From assembly GCF_000974365.1 (NCBI RefSeq), contig NZ_BAZW01000007.1, positions 1-64,000 of the forward strand: a stretch of 64,000 nt of DNA, read 5' to 3'. The notes beneath the pieces were generated by a model that saw only the letters and a program-made list of their open reading frames with translations, was not told the origin of the DNA and did not search any database. Source of the stretch: Geofilum rubicundum JCM 15548 (GTDB lineage Bacteria; Bacteroidota; Bacteroidia; Bacteroidales; Marinilabiliaceae). This document shows, piece by piece, positions 28,734 to 39,230 of the stretch. Both the position numbers and the translations under genes were made by a program. Every line of letters starts with the position of its first letter. Position 1 is the first letter of the stretch.

Positions 28734-30590
28734 TTACTTAAACCGTTTTTCCATTTCTTCATTCTCAATTATTGAAAAAACGGTTTGTCCGGACGATGTA
28801 TACCCCGGCATACTGCATTGAAACAACTGTCCCACCAAATGGCTCATTTGGTCGCCCGACAGTCTTTCCCCAGCTTTCATACGCGCATTGCGGGCCATTA
28901 TGGCCGCCATTTGTTCTTTTACTTCACTGGCGGCATCCACTTCCCCCGTTTTATAGGCTTCCAGCAAGTCCTCGAGGAGCTGGCTGGTGTTGACCTTGTC
29001 AAATTCTGAAGGAACACCTGACACGGTGAAGGTGTTGGTCTGGTTTTCTTTGATGTCAAAGCCGAAAACGGCCAAATCCGTTTGAATGTCGCGAATGAGT
29101 GCCGCGTCATCGGCACTGAAGTTAATGGCTTCGGCAAAGAGGACCTGCTGGGTGGTTGATTTTTGGGTTTGTATGATGCTGAGAAAGCGTTCAAACAAAA
29201 TGCGCTCATGGGCCCTGCGCTGATCAATCACCATCAAGCCTGATTTAACAGGGGTTAATATGTAGCGGTTTTTTATTTGAAAATAGGTCGAATCCTGAAT
29301 GGGGCGGTCTTCGGTATTATCGACAAATGATTCCTGCAGCGGGGTGTCGTTGCCCCTGGAAGCCAGCAGAATGGTTTCGGGTTCCTCATGGGTGTCCAAA
29401 TGATTCGTTTCGGTTTGGAAGCCCTGATAAAGACTTTCCCAGTCTTTGGACGTCACCTCCCGCTCCCGGGTTTGAGCGGGTTCGGTATCAAAGGGATTGT
29501 AGTGCGGATTCACATGAATGCGCGGGGCAGTAACTTCCGTGTTTACACGTGAAGGAATGTCAATTTGTCCTTCGGTATCAAAATCAATGGAAGGCACAAT
29601 GTTGTGTTTGCCTAGACTCTCACGTACGGAGGCGTTCAACACTTTCCATACCAGCTTTTCATCTTCGAATTTAATCTCCGTTTTGGTGGGATGAATATTC
29701 ACATCAATCATTTCAGGGTCGATGTCGAAATAAAGAAAGTAGGAAGGATAGGCATCCGGTTGAATCAAATTGGCAAAGGCGTCCATGACGGCCTTATGCA
29801 GATAAGGATGCCGCATGTAACGGTTGTTGACAAAGAAAAACTGGTCGCCGGCCGTTTTTCTGGAACCCTGAGGGGTTCCGATAAATCCGTGAATGGAGAT
29901 GACCGTGGCTTCGGTATTGACCGGAATGAGTTGGTTGTTGATGTGTCGGCCCATGACCCCCGCAATGCGCTGCCGGTAGTTGGCGGCAGGTAAATTCATC
30001 AATGGCTGGTCGTTGTGAGTTAAAACAAAGGCCACCTTTGGATTGGCCAGAGTGATGCGCTGAAATTCATGGATAATGTGGCGCAATTCCGTGGCGTTGG
30101 TTTTTAGGAATTTCCGACGTGCCGGCACATTGAAAAACAGGTTCTTAACCAGAAAGTTACAGCCGGTATCACAGGATATCGGTTCCTGCTTTTGAATACG
30201 GGAACCGGCTATTTCAATGTGGGTACCTAAATCATTATCCGGTGTTTTGGTTTTTAATTCTACCTGCGCAATGGCCGCAATCGAGGCCAGGGCTTCTCCT
30301 CTAAAACCCATGGTGCGCAGGGCAAAAAGGTCCACGGCCGCACTTATTTTTGAGGTGGCATGGCGCTCAAAGGCCATGCGCGCATCGGTTTCGGTCATGC
30401 CCGAACCATTGTCGATCACCTGAATAAGGGTGCGGCCTGCCTCTTTAACGATTACTTTAATTTCCGTGGCTCCGGCATCTATGGCATTTTCAACCAACTC
30501 TTTAATGACCGAGGCTGGTCGTTGTATGACCTCTCCGGCAGCAATTTGATTGGCTACCGAATCGGGTAACAGTTGAATAATATCCGACAT
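28734..30590 (-). CDS. mutL: DNA mismatch repair protein MutL
   Basis: MutL couples MutS mismatch recognition to strand processing. ATG 30590 (MSDIIQLLPDSVANQIAAGEV) is the standard start and gives 618 residues. The GHKL ATPase motifs are clear: ELVENAIDAGA, DNGSGM, and GFRGEALASI. The S5-like domain contains NVHPTKTEIKFEDE. The C-terminal dimerisation domain runs from about residue 425 to the end. I do not see the DQHAxxER endonuclease motif in full; the corresponding site reads DQRRAHERILFE, so the endonuclease status is uncertain. It follows a small membrane-protein gene and precedes the rhomboid pair. Confidence 0.95.
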   Translation of the reverse strand: MSDIIQLLPDSVANQIAAGEVIQRPASVIKELVENAIDAGATEIKVIVKEAGRTLIQVIDNGSGMTETDARMAFERHATSKISAAVDLFALRTMGFRGEALASIAAIAQVELKTKTPDNDLGTHIEIAGSRIQKQEPISCDTGCNFLVKNLFFNVPARRKFLKTNATELRHIIHEFQRITLANPKVAFVLTHNDQPLMNLPAANYRQRIAGVMGRHINNQLIPVNTEATVISIHGFIGTPQGSRKTAGDQFFFVNNRYMRHPYLHKAVMDAFANLIQPDAYPSYFLYFDIDPEMIDVNIHPTKTEIKFEDEKLVWKVLNASVRESLGKHNIVPSIDFDTEGQIDIPSRVNTEVTAPRIHVNPHYNPFDTEPAQTREREVTSKDWESLYQGFQTETNHLDTHEEPETILLASRGNDTPLQESFVDNTEDRPIQDSTYFQIKNRYILTPVKSGLMVIDQRRAHERILFERFLSIIQTQKSTTQQVLFAEAINFSADDAALIRDIQTDLAVFGFDIKENQTNTFTVSGVPSEFDKVNTSQLLEDLLEAYKTGEVDAASEVKEQMAAIMARNARMKAGERLSGDQMSHLVGQLFQCSMPGYTSSGQTVFSIIENEEMEKRFK

Positions 30591-30606
30591 GGGCGATGGT
30601 CTCTTT

Positions 30607-30933
30607 TTATAAAAACTGGCTGTACCAGTCGTATCCGGCATGTAAAAGGTAATAAAAAAGGGCCATAAGAGCCATTAAAATGATAATCAAACGGATGTTT
30701 GATTTCTTTCTGGCGCTTCGTGCCACTTCAAAATGACCCTTAATGCGACGGCCCATTTTTCCTTTAACCCGGTCTTTGAATTTTCCGGCTTCCTCTTCGT
30801 CCAGGGGTTTTAAACCCAATTCAATTCTGATATTTCGCTCTCTTTCCAGGCGTTCCTCTTTGGCCGAATCGTAGTAAATGGGTTCCGGACTGAATTTTCT
30901 GTGCTGGGGCAGCTTAATAAATGTAAACCTCAT
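30607..30933 (-). CDS. Small C-terminally anchored protein of unknown function
   Basis: A 108-residue protein with a hydrophilic, highly charged first 75 residues (ERLERERNIRIELGL and a basic GKMGRRIKG) and one membrane helix near the C-terminus (RLIIILMALMALFYYLL). From memory, small proteins of this kind often precede mutL in Bacteroidota, but I know of no assigned function. It ends 16 bp before the mutL start, so they are probably co-transcribed. A candidate promoter lies just upstream. Confidence 0.75.
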   Translation of the reverse strand: MRFTFIKLPQHRKFSPEPIYYDSAKEERLERERNIRIELGLKPLDEEEAGKFKDRVKGKMGRRIKGHFEVARSARKKSNIRLIIILMALMALFYYLLHAGYDWYSQFL

Positions 30934-30953
30934 AATAATCGCATTTCTTTTTA

Positions 30954-30961
30954 CAAAAATA
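30954..30961 (-). promoter_or_regulatory. Candidate -7 box for the mutL operon
   Basis: The minus strand reads TATTTTTG, matching TAnnTTTG, 20 bp upstream of ATG 30933. A TTTC lies about 22 bp further upstream, a poor -33 match. The divergent comM gene starts at 31035. Confidence 0.35.
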
Positions 30962-31034
30962 CAAAATAGTGGCGGGCTTTCCTGAAATAAATAATTTTAT
31001 TAAATTGTGCAGAATAATTCTAACCCACATCAAA

Positions 31035-32573
31035 ATGCTAGTTAAAACATTTGGAGCTGCGTTAACCGGAATCGATGCCATACTCATCACCATTGAAGTG
31101 GATATCTCGCGGGGTATCCGTTTTTTTATGGTCGGATTGCCCGATAATGCGGTTAAGGAAAGTCAGCAGCGCATCGAATCCGCTTTCAGGGTGTTCGCTT
31201 ACGAATGGCCCGGAAAGCGGATTGTTATCAATATGGCTCCGGCCGATACCCGTAAGGAAGGGTCGGCTTACGATTTACCCCTGGCCATTGGTATTCTGGC
31301 TGGTGATGAGCAAATTTCACGCGATAAAGTAGCGGATTTTATGCTGATGGGGGAGTTGTCGCTCGATGGCAGTCTGAAAGCCATTAAGGGCGCATTGCCC
31401 ATGGCCGTGCGGGCGCAAAGTGAGGGTTTTAAAGGACTGATTCTGCCCCGTGTCAATGCCCGTGAAGCAGCGGTGGTTGAGGGTCTGGAGGTTTATGGGG
31501 CAGAACATATCGGTGAGGTGGTCGGTTTTTTGAATGGAACGGGAAGCCTGGAGCGCACCATCGTTGATACCAACGCCGAGTTTCAAAAAGGGATGGCCAC
31601 CTGCGACCTGGATTTTTCGGATGTAAAAGGTCAGGAAAGTGTCAAAAGAGCCTTGGAGGTGTCTGCGGCCGGTGGCCATAATCTACTTTTGATCGGAAGT
31701 CCGGGTAGTGGAAAGTCCATGTTGGCCAAGCGCTTACCAACCATTTTGCCGCCCCTGCAGTTGAAGGAGGCCCTGGAAACCACCAAGATTCATTCGGTGG
31801 CCGGTAAAATGGCCGGAAATGCCGCCTTGCTCACCCAAAGGCCCTTTCGGTCGCCCCACCATACCATCTCTAGCGCAGCCATGTCCGGTGGCGGGACCCA
31901 TCCCCAGCCGGGAGAGATTTCTCTGGCGCACAACGGGGTTCTTTTTTTAGATGAGCTGCCGGAATTCAAGCGCTCGGTCTTGGAGGTGTTGCGTCAGCCG
32001 CTGGAGGATCGACAAATTTCCATTTCCCGGTCGCGTTATGCGCTGGACTATCCGGCCAGCCTGATGTTGGTCGCCAGTATGAATCCTTGTCCCTGCGGTT
32101 ATTACAGCCATCCCGAAAAAGCATGCATCTGTTCGCCGGGTGTGGTTCAAAAATACCTGAGTCGCATTTCAGGTCCATTGCTCGACCGGATTGATTTGCA
32201 TGTGGAAGTGGTGCCCGTTTCGTTTGAAAAACTGGCTGAAGCTCCAGTTTCTGAAAATAGTCTGGCGGTTCGGGACAGAGTGATGAAGGCCCGGAATATT
32301 CAATATAAGCGCTATCATCCTTACGAGGGGATTCATTGTAATGCGCAGATTAGCACCAAAATGCTGCGCCGGTTTGCAACACCTAATGAAGCCGGCGGTC
32401 GCCTGCTGAAAAATGCCATGGAGAAGCTGGATCTTTCTGCCCGGGCTTACGATCGCATTTTAAAAGTGTCGCGGACCATTGCCGATTTGGAAGGTTCAGA
32501 AGACATTCAGGCGCACCATGTAGCGGAGGCGGTTCAATACCGGAGTCTCGACCGTTCGGGCTGGGCCGGGTAA
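31035..32573 (+). CDS. comM: YifB/ComM-family Mg chelatase-like AAA ATPase
   Basis: The start is ATG 31035 ([16 protein letters not shown]), the family's usual N-terminus, giving 512 residues. An N-terminal Lon-protease-like ChlI domain (about 1-170) precedes a Mg-chelatase AAA+ domain with Walker [11 protein letters not shown] and Walker B-like [10 protein letters not shown]. The cysteine motif MNPCPCGYY follows, and the C-terminal Mg_chelatase_C domain ends the protein. In other bacteria ComM acts as a branch-migration helicase during natural transformation. The role here is by family only; no other competence gene is in the window. It is divergent from the mutL operon. Confidence 0.93.
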   Translation: MLVKTFGAALTGIDAILITIEVDISRGIRFFMVGLPDNAVKESQQRIESAFRVFAYEWPGKRIVINMAPADTRKEGSAYDLPLAIGILAGDEQISRDKVADFMLMGELSLDGSLKAIKGALPMAVRAQSEGFKGLILPRVNAREAAVVEGLEVYGAEHIGEVVGFLNGTGSLERTIVDTNAEFQKGMATCDLDFSDVKGQESVKRALEVSAAGGHNLLLIGSPGSGKSMLAKRLPTILPPLQLKEALETTKIHSVAGKMAGNAALLTQRPFRSPHHTISSAAMSGGGTHPQPGEISLAHNGVLFLDELPEFKRSVLEVLRQPLEDRQISISRSRYALDYPASLMLVASMNPCPCGYYSHPEKACICSPGVVQKYLSRISGPLLDRIDLHVEVVPVSFEKLAEAPVSENSLAVRDRVMKARNIQYKRYHPYEGIHCNAQISTKMLRRFATPNEAGGRLLKNAMEKLDLSARAYDRILKVSRTIADLEGSEDIQAHHVAEAVQYRSLDRSGWAG

Positions 32574-32650
32574 GTTTATTGTTTCTTAATATAAAAAGGT
32601 AGCTTTAATGCTTAAAATGCCTTTATTTTGCATTTTCAAATCATTGTATA

Positions 32651-33358
32651 ATGCGTAAACCAAATAAAGTAACTCAAAAAGATATGTCTTCAAACAGTTT
32701 AATGGACCCGATAGGCCGTTTAATGGGGCTTCGCTATAAGTCACATCCCTGGCACGGTATAGATATTGGTAATGACGCTCCTAATTCCGTGATGTGTTTT
32801 ATTGAGGTGGTGCCTACCGATACAATTAAATATGAAATCGATAAGGTGAGCGGGTATTTGAGAATCGACCGTCCTCAGAAGTATTCCAATGTGGTGCCTT
32901 CCTTGTATGGTTTTATTCCCCAAACCTATTGCGGCACCAATGTGGGGAAGTTCTGTGAAGAGAAAACAGGCAAGAAGGATATTAAAGGGGATGGCGATCC
33001 GCTGGATGTCTGTGTGCTCACCGAGAAGGATGTGATGCATGGCGATATTATTGCAGAGGTGATACCTATTGGCGGGTTTCGGATGATTGACGGGAATGCC
33101 GCGGATGATAAAATTATTTCTGTCTTGAAGGGGGATGTGGTCTATGGAGGGGTTACCAACGTGACAGAGCTTCCGGAACTGGTGCTGGAACGGTTGAAGC
33201 ATTACTTTTTGACCTATAAGGACATGCCGGGCATGACCCGGGAATCTGAGATTACCCACACTTATGAAGCGGAGGAAGCGCGCCAGGTGATTAAGGAGTC
33301 GATGATCGATTATGAAGCCCGTTTTGAATCACTGAGAAATGCCTTGTCATCCTACTAA
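32651..33358 (+). CDS. ppa: Inorganic pyrophosphatase
   Basis: A soluble family I pyrophosphatase that hydrolyses PPi to phosphate. The core motif GDGDPLDVCVLTE carries the metal-binding aspartates, and the active-site region YEIDKVSGYLRIDRP is also present. The open frame from 32651 gives 235 residues; ATG 32684 or 32702 (MDPIGRLMGLRYKSHPW) are equally plausible starts, and the latter is nearer the conserved region. The protein is longer than E. coli Ppa at the C-terminus. A strong terminator follows 63 bp after the stop. Confidence 0.93.
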   Translation: MRKPNKVTQKDMSSNSLMDPIGRLMGLRYKSHPWHGIDIGNDAPNSVMCFIEVVPTDTIKYEIDKVSGYLRIDRPQKYSNVVPSLYGFIPQTYCGTNVGKFCEEKTGKKDIKGDGDPLDVCVLTEKDVMHGDIIAEVIPIGGFRMIDGNAADDKIISVLKGDVVYGGVTNVTELPELVLERLKHYFLTYKDMPGMTRESEITHTYEAEEARQVIKESMIDYEARFESLRNALSSY

Positions 33359-33421
33359 GAGCTTTTTGGGGACGATGGATCTGGTCGGTTGACCGAGCTA
33401 ACGTTGTAACCATTAGATATT

Positions 33422-33465
33422 AGAAAACACAAAACCCCGGAATTTTCCGGGGTTTTGTGTTTTCT
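33422..33465. terminator. Strong bidirectional terminator after ppa
   Basis: An almost perfect palindrome: the left arm is AGAAAACACAAAACCCCGGA and the right arm is its exact complement, with only a few loop bases. The GC-rich core CCCCGG/CCGGGG is flanked by A- and T-rich segments on the two sides. No gene is seen from 33466 to 33640. Confidence 0.85.
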
Positions 33466-33640
33466 GGCAAGAGGCCTTCTTTCTGTTTTTAAAAATAAAG
33501 GGTCAAGGACAAGGCTTTCGAAGTTTTTGAATCCAAGGAGTCGCAGCATAGCGGAGTTCCGGTTCTCGGAATACAACATTTCGTAAATGACTGTTTCAAA
33601 AACTAGAATAACGTAGTATTTGGCGCTTTATTTTTAAAAA

Positions 33641-36600
33641 CTAGGTGCCCAATCGTTGCAGACGCTTGTTCAGCCTTCTCAGTTTAAAGGTCTCAAAGTA
33701 GTGGATGATGCGACGTAAAATGTCCAGATACAGGGTGACGTAGAGCAGCAATACCCCCATCCACATGACCAGTACATTGAAAATTCCGGTGGGAATGAGT
33801 ATGGGTCCCATTCTTTTGGAATGGGCGTAAAAATGAGCGCGGCCCCATTTGCTGGCGGGACTCTTGTATATGGGGTGCTTCCTTTGAATGTAATGGTCTT
33901 CATAGAACTCCAGTTGTCGAACCTCTTTTCTGTCCAGCACCCAATCGGCCAGGGCCTCATTGAAATGCTTTTGTTTGAGTGCCACCAGATGATCTATGGA
34001 GCCCTTCTCTTTTACCAGCTCTTCTATTTTTGAATCTTTGCGTGTTGAGTAATACTGGTACTCCCTGTTGTATTTGTTTTGAGCACTCAACAGCGTGTTC
34101 TCTATGGTGTTGCGCAAACTATCCGGATAGCTGCTGAGCTCTTCTTTGATTAAATCACGGGGCACCAGGTTGGGAATGTCCTTGTGGAATTGTTGCAAGG
34201 CTGCTGCCAGTGTTTTGCTGTGTTTCTTCACCGTTGAGGCATCGTTGCGTTCCGAAGCCCAATGGCAGGCATCATTGAGTTTAATGAGTTCAGGAATAAG
34301 TGTGCTGCCATAGTAGGAGCTCTGGCTCATGGCTTTTTCCTCTTCAAAAAAGTGCCTCTGATAGCGGTTGTTTTTGAATTGGGTGACCGCCAGTGCTTCG
34401 TAGGACCACCGGGTGATCATCAGGTCGCCAATCCGCGGCACAAATTCTTTGGAGGCGATGGAGGTGTGCAGTTTGTCGTAGTTGACAATGACACCGCTGA
34501 ACAAAAGGTGGGGGACCAGAATGAGGGGAATGAGCACATAAATAGCGACGACTGAATTCAGACCACTGCTGATGTTGAGACCCAGCATATTGGCAAAGCA
34601 GGCGGTGGAAAAAATAATGGCCCAGTAGCTCAGGGTCATTCCTTCAATTTCAAGTATGGCGTTACCTATCAGGACAAAGCTCAACGATTGAACGGCCGAT
34701 AGAATGAAAAGAACAAAAATCTTGCTGTTGAGGAAGCTAAACCGACTTAGATTAAGAAAAGATTCTCTTTTTCTGAGTCTTCTGTCGCGAATGATTTCCT
34801 CGGCACTCACGTTGAGACCTATAAACAGGGAAACAACTACGCTCATGAAGAGATAGGCCGGGACATTCACATTCTCCGAAAACAGATAAAGTTTGGGATC
34901 GTCCGGTGATCCAATCAGATACTTGGTAAAAAATCCCAGGATTAAAGCCAACAGGGGGGCCTCCAATATATTGATGGCCAGGTATTGCTTGTCCTTTAAT
35001 TTCGACAGCGCGTCACGCATGGCAAAAATCCAGAACTGCTTCTTACGGTTGGGTATGCTGAACCAGTTTTTGGGAAGGGGCTCTTTTTTGGTCAGGTCGC
35101 GCTTGGACTTCCATTCAAATTTCTTTTCAAAATTCTCGAGGTACAGTTTGTACCAATCTTCGGGACTGACCTTGCGCTTCCGTATGAGCTTCCCATAGGG
35201 ATTGACAATGCGGGCTTCAACAATCCGCAATGGCTGTTCCGTTTTAACATTGCCGCACACATAGCACTCCCGCTCCTCAGGATTAACATAGTTGGCCTCC
35301 CTTTTGAAATAGGCAATGGCATCCATGGGATTGCCGTTGTAAATAATGCGCCCCCCTTTGTCGATCATCAACAGTTTATCCAGCAACTTGTACAAATCGG
35401 AGGAGGTTGGTGAATGTTGATAACCACCAGCTTTCCTTTTAATACCTGACGTTTCAGCAGGAGCATGACCTTTTCTGAATCCATTGACGAGAGGCCCGAG
35501 GTGGGTTCATCCACAAACAGGATGGAGGGCTCGCGAATTAATTCAAGGGCAATGTTGAGGCGCTTTCTTTGTCCCCCGCTCAATATTTTATTCAATGGGG
35601 TTCCCACTACCAAATCCCGGGCTTCCACCAGATCAAAATCCTGGAGGGCATCCTCTACCAATTTCATTATTTTGTCCTTGGGGAGATCGCTGAAACACAG
35701 GCGTGCATTGAACCAGAGGTTCTCGAATACGGTGAGCTCTTCTTTGAGCAGGTCGTCCTGCGGCACATAACCGATGAGGCCGCGAAGCGACTCTTTTTCC
35801 TCAATCAGGTCAAAACCATTGATGATTATTTTGCCTGAACTGAGTTTGAAGTTGCCATTAAGTACGTTGAGCAAGGTCGATTTTCCCGTTCCACTGCCAC
35901 CGATAATGCCCACAAGCTGACCGGACCGTCCCGTGAAACTAAAGGGATGGATGCCTATTTGGTTGTTGTTGAATTTGTAGGAAACATCAATGGCCCGGTA
36001 AATGATCCGGCCGGTTTCTTTTTGATGAATGAATTTCTCAGATACCCGACTGTAATACACAGGCGGCATCCGGGAGGTTTTGATCACGGACCCCACTGCA
36101 AGGGTGTAGGGGCGGTTGCGCTCAATTTTGTGTCCGTTCAGGTAAAGGTTTCTTTCTCCCGCATATCTGAAAATGTAAGTGTTGGTGCTGGTAACGTGCA
36201 ACACCCATACAACGACCTGTTGTTTGGGATTGAATAAAAGTTTAATGTCGGGATGCGGTTTTTCATTTTCCCCGCTGACCAATAAGAGTAAATTCTTGTC
36301 GGGAACATCCAGGGGCTCCCGCAGTATGAAGTTTTTAAGATTGATATAGTCGGAGGGCTCAATTTTAAATTTGTTGGCCAGTAAATCCACAAAACGCACC
36401 TCTGCTTCCCCAATTTCCTCATCCTTTTTTAAAAAGTCCAGCAACTGGGAAAACAAAACGATTTTTGGTTCCTGTTCCAGTTCGGCATTGATTTTTGTGG
36501 CAATATTGTGAATTCTGGATTGATTGTCGTTGGTCTGCTTGTTCTTAAGTTCCTGGTTGTCGCTATATACTTCTGAGTGGTAGCGATTCAGGTAGACTTC

Positions 36601-36756
36601 AAAGCGTCCCAGATATTGCTCCACATATTCCTTGTTGAAGTGCTTGGAAAGAAAGTCCTGCACCAACAAATACCCACGACCGGTCTGCCGCTCCTTCTGC
36701 ACATCGGTCAGGAGAGCAAAGAGTTGCATTAGTGCTTCCAGCAGGGTTTCACTCAT
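33641..36756 (-). CDS. ABCG-type ATPase-permease fusion with N-terminal extension, frame broken near 35408
   Basis: One protein of about 1037 residues once a single base is restored near 35408, where HQPPPICTSCW becomes HQPSSDLYKLLDKLLMIDKGG. The N-terminus (about 1-140) is helical and TerB-like. Residues about 150-235 resemble an FHA-type beta domain (YAGERNLYLNGHKIE). The ATPase has Walker A GGSGTGKST (286-294), signature LSGGQRKRL and Walker B ILFVDEPTSGL. The second half is an ABC-2/ABCG-like membrane domain with a large soluble loop between the last helices. Because ATPase and permease are fused, it resembles eukaryotic-style ABCG half transporters. Substrate unknown. It stands alone between two terminators. 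Confidence 0.85.
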
Positions 36757-36850
36757 GGTTGGAGTTGTGTTTGCAGGTAATTATTCCGGTTCCGGGGTGC
36801 CACAGAAACGGGCCCCTGTTTCAAACGGTGAAGTTAAGAAAAAAACAACA

Positions 36851-36881
36851 AAAAGGCGGTCCTTTTTGGGGACCGCCTTTT
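36851..36881 (-). terminator. Terminator downstream of uxuA
   Basis: A 12-bp perfect stem (AAAAGGCGGTCC with GGACCGCCTTTT) and a 7-nt loop, about 70 bp past the uxuA stop. On the minus strand the hairpin is followed by further T residues, as expected for termination of uxuBA. Confidence 0.8.
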
Positions 36882-36949
36882 CAAAACTGTTCAGAAGCAA
36901 CTGCTCTTTGCTTTGCTTTCTGTCAAAAAACCGGAGGGTGTCCGGTATC

Positions 36950-38155
36950 TTATTTTATAGAACGTTCAATGCCCATTTGAAGGCCTTCCAACTCGGCCAG
37001 ACCTTTGAGTCGACCAATCAACGGATATCCCGGATTGGCGGGTTGGTTATAGTCATCCAGCATCTTGATGCCATGGTCGGGACGCACAGGCATACGCGTA
37101 TCTTTTCTGCCCGACCGGATTCTTCGCCTTTGTTCCACTAGCAAGGCCTTAACCACTTCATACATATCCACCACGCCATGGATGTGTCCGTACTCATGAA
37201 AGCAACCATCCGGCAGTAATACGTTGTTGCGTAAATGTAGGAAGTGAATGCGGTCTCCGAACGATTGTATCATTTCCACCAGCTTGTCACTGCTGCGCAC
37301 CGATAGCGAGCCTGTACAGAAATTGACGCCATTGGCATTGGCCTTATACTGATTGAGAATCCATTCAAAATCTTCCTGGGTGCTCACGATTCTGGGCAGT
37401 CCCAATACCGGAAATGGCGGGTCGTCCGGGTGAATGGCCAGATTTATGCCGCTTTCTTCGGCCACTGGTACCACTTTCTTCAGAAAATGGGCCAAGTGTT
37501 CGCGCAGCTGATCCCGGTCTATGGCTTTGTAGGTATCGATAAAGCTCAAAAAGGCCTTTTTGTAATCCGGCGTAGCGCCATCCACTACCCCATCGATAAA
37601 GCCTTGTGTCACCACTATGATGTTGTAGGCCAGTTTTTCGGCTTCCTCAGCGGTCATTGTTTTAAAGCGGTCACGTGCTTTTTCCACGATTTCCGGGGGA
37701 TAATCGGATTCGGCACCGGGCCGCCGGAGGATGAAAGCATCGAAAGCCACAAAGGTGGGGAAATCGAAATACATCACTTCCCCTCCGGAAGGCAGCGTGT
37801 AGTGCAAATCCGTTCGCACCCAGTCCAGCACCGGCATAAAATTGTAGACCACCGTATCGATGCCGCACTGTCCCAAATTACGCAGTGATTCCTGATAATT
37901 GCTTATCAGCCGGGAACAGTTGGCCGATTGGGTTTTAATGCCTTCCGATACCGGAAGACTTTCCACCACGCTCCAGCGCATACCATGTGCCTCAATGAGC
38001 GATTTGGTTTTCATGATTTCTTCAACGGGCCACACTTCTCCGTTGGGGATGTGGTGCAAGGCCGTCACGACCCCTTCGATCCCCATCTGTTTCAAATCCG
38101 ATAGTTTTACAGCGTCTTTTTCGCCAAACCATCGCCATGTTTTTTCAAAAGCCAT
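36950..38155 (-). CDS. uxuA: Mannonate dehydratase
   Basis: UxuA dehydrates D-mannonate to 2-keto-3-deoxy-D-gluconate in hexuronate breakdown. The start is ATG 38155 (MAFEKTWRWFGEKDAV), the standard N-terminus, giving 401 residues. The metal-binding TIM-barrel motifs are present, including ALHHIPNGEVW, LAIHPDDPP and FCTGSL, and the C-terminal RPDHGIKMLDD. The gene is 16 bp downstream of the SDR reductase that makes its substrate. The expected partner kinase and aldolase for the product are not in this window. Confidence 0.95.
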   Translation of the reverse strand: MAFEKTWRWFGEKDAVKLSDLKQMGIEGVVTALHHIPNGEVWPVEEIMKTKSLIEAHGMRWSVVESLPVSEGIKTQSANCSRLISNYQESLRNLGQCGIDTVVYNFMPVLDWVRTDLHYTLPSGGEVMYFDFPTFVAFDAFILRRPGAESDYPPEIVEKARDRFKTMTAEEAEKLAYNIIVVTQGFIDGVVDGATPDYKKAFLSFIDTYKAIDRDQLREHLAHFLKKVVPVAEESGINLAIHPDDPPFPVLGLPRIVSTQEDFEWILNQYKANANGVNFCTGSLSVRSSDKLVEMIQSFGDRIHFLHLRNNVLLPDGCFHEYGHIHGVVDMYEVVKALLVEQRRRIRSGRKDTRMPVRPDHGIKMLDDYNQPANPGYPLIGRLKGLAELEGLQMGIERSIK

Positions 38156-38171
38156 ATTGGATGCTGTTAAA

Positions 38172-38987
38172 TTAGACCCCGCTGAAAGCGCTGAAGCCTC
38201 CGTCAACCGGGATGATGGTGCCAGTGATGAAGCTGGCTGAATCACTGCAGAGGAATTGCACGATGCCGTTGAGCTCCGTGATGTCACCGAATCTTTTCAT
38301 GGGCGTACGGGCGATGACTTTTTTGCTGCGTTCGGTGTAGCTGCCATCGGGATTGATCAGTACCGCCCGGTTTTGGTCGCCGATGAAAAATCCGGGCGCA
38401 ATGGCGTTGACCCTGATTTTCTCATCAAATTGGATGGCCATTTCCATGGCCATCCACTGGGTGAAAATATTAACGCCGGTCTTGGCCACCGAATAACCGG
38501 GAACCCTTGTAATGGCCGAGTAGGTGGCCATGGATGAAATATTGATGATGCTGCCCTTGCCTTGACGGGCCATGGCTTCACCAAATACAATGGACGGATA
38601 AACCGTGCCGTTCAAGTTGAGGTCGTTCACTTTGTTGAAATCTTCAAATTTCATATCGAAGACCGTTTGTTCTTCCGTGAGGGTGGCACCGGGCATATTG
38701 CCACCTGCGGCATTCACCAAAATATCGATACGTCCCCACTTGTCCAGAATCTGCTGGCGTACGTTTTTTAAGCTGTCCCGGTCCAGCACATTGCAAACCA
38801 GGCCGATGACTTCACCGGCATCTTTTAAATCGGCTATTTTGGCGTCCAGGGCTTCCTGACGGATATCCAGAATGACGACTTTGACACCTGCTTCCAGAAG
38901 ACTTTTAGAAATACTGCTTCCCAAAACACCTCCACCACCTGTTACTACCGCAATACGGTCAGCCAGATCAAATTGGTTATTGCTCAT
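38172..38987 (-). CDS. SDR-family D-mannonate oxidoreductase (fructuronate reductase)
   Basis: A classical short-chain dehydrogenase of 271 residues with TGGGGVLGSS (16-25) for NAD(P)H binding, NAAGG, a catalytic serine in INISSMATYS, and YSVAK as the YxxxK active site. The C-terminal GTIIPVDGGFSAFSGV is typical of the SDR proteins found next to uxuA in Bacteroidota. There they replace the unrelated UxuB and reduce D-fructuronate to D-mannonate. The function is assigned from this pairing; other sugar-acid substrates are possible. It is divergent from an AraC regulator and has its own promoter. Confidence 0.85.
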   Translation of the reverse strand: MSNNQFDLADRIAVVTGGGGVLGSSISKSLLEAGVKVVILDIRQEALDAKIADLKDAGEVIGLVCNVLDRDSLKNVRQQILDKWGRIDILVNAAGGNMPGATLTEEQTVFDMKFEDFNKVNDLNLNGTVYPSIVFGEAMARQGKGSIINISSMATYSAITRVPGYSVAKTGVNIFTQWMAMEMAIQFDEKIRVNAIAPGFFIGDQNRAVLINPDGSYTERSKKVIARTPMKRFGDITELNGIVQFLCSDSASFITGTIIPVDGGFSAFSGV

Positions 38988-39082
38988 AATATGCTAATTT
39001 TAGTATTTGTGATGTTAACCTGAAAATTTCGTGATGAAAATTAATGAAACAATGGACGACTTAGTCAAAGGAAGATCAGCGT

Positions 39083-39149
39083 AGCCTGTCATCAGGTTGT
39101 CAATTTATTGCTAACTGTTTTTGCCGTGAATTGTTTGGGCTGACAGGCT
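39083..39149. promoter_or_regulatory. Spaced inverted repeat, candidate operator
   Basis: AGCCTGTCA at 39083-39091 and its exact complement TGACAGGCT at 39141-39149 are separated by 49 bp. The right arm sits just downstream of the uxu -7 box, at or near the expected transcription start. It could be an AraC-type operator or a leader-RNA stem. Confidence 0.4.
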
Positions 39150-39152
39150 CTA

Positions 39153-39184
39153 CAAAGATAGGGGTTTTGCTATGTCGGAACAAA
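39153..39184 (-). promoter_or_regulatory. Promoter of the uxu pair
   Basis: On the minus strand TTTG (39184-39181) is followed after 20 bp by TATCTTTG (39160-39153), a complete match to the Bacteroidota TTTG/TAnnTTTG promoter. It would give a leader of about 155 nt before the SDR ATG at 38987. Confidence 0.65.
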
Positions 39185-39230
39185 TACTTATTTTGCATCC
39201 AGTAATGAATTATTTGCCAAAAAATCTATC

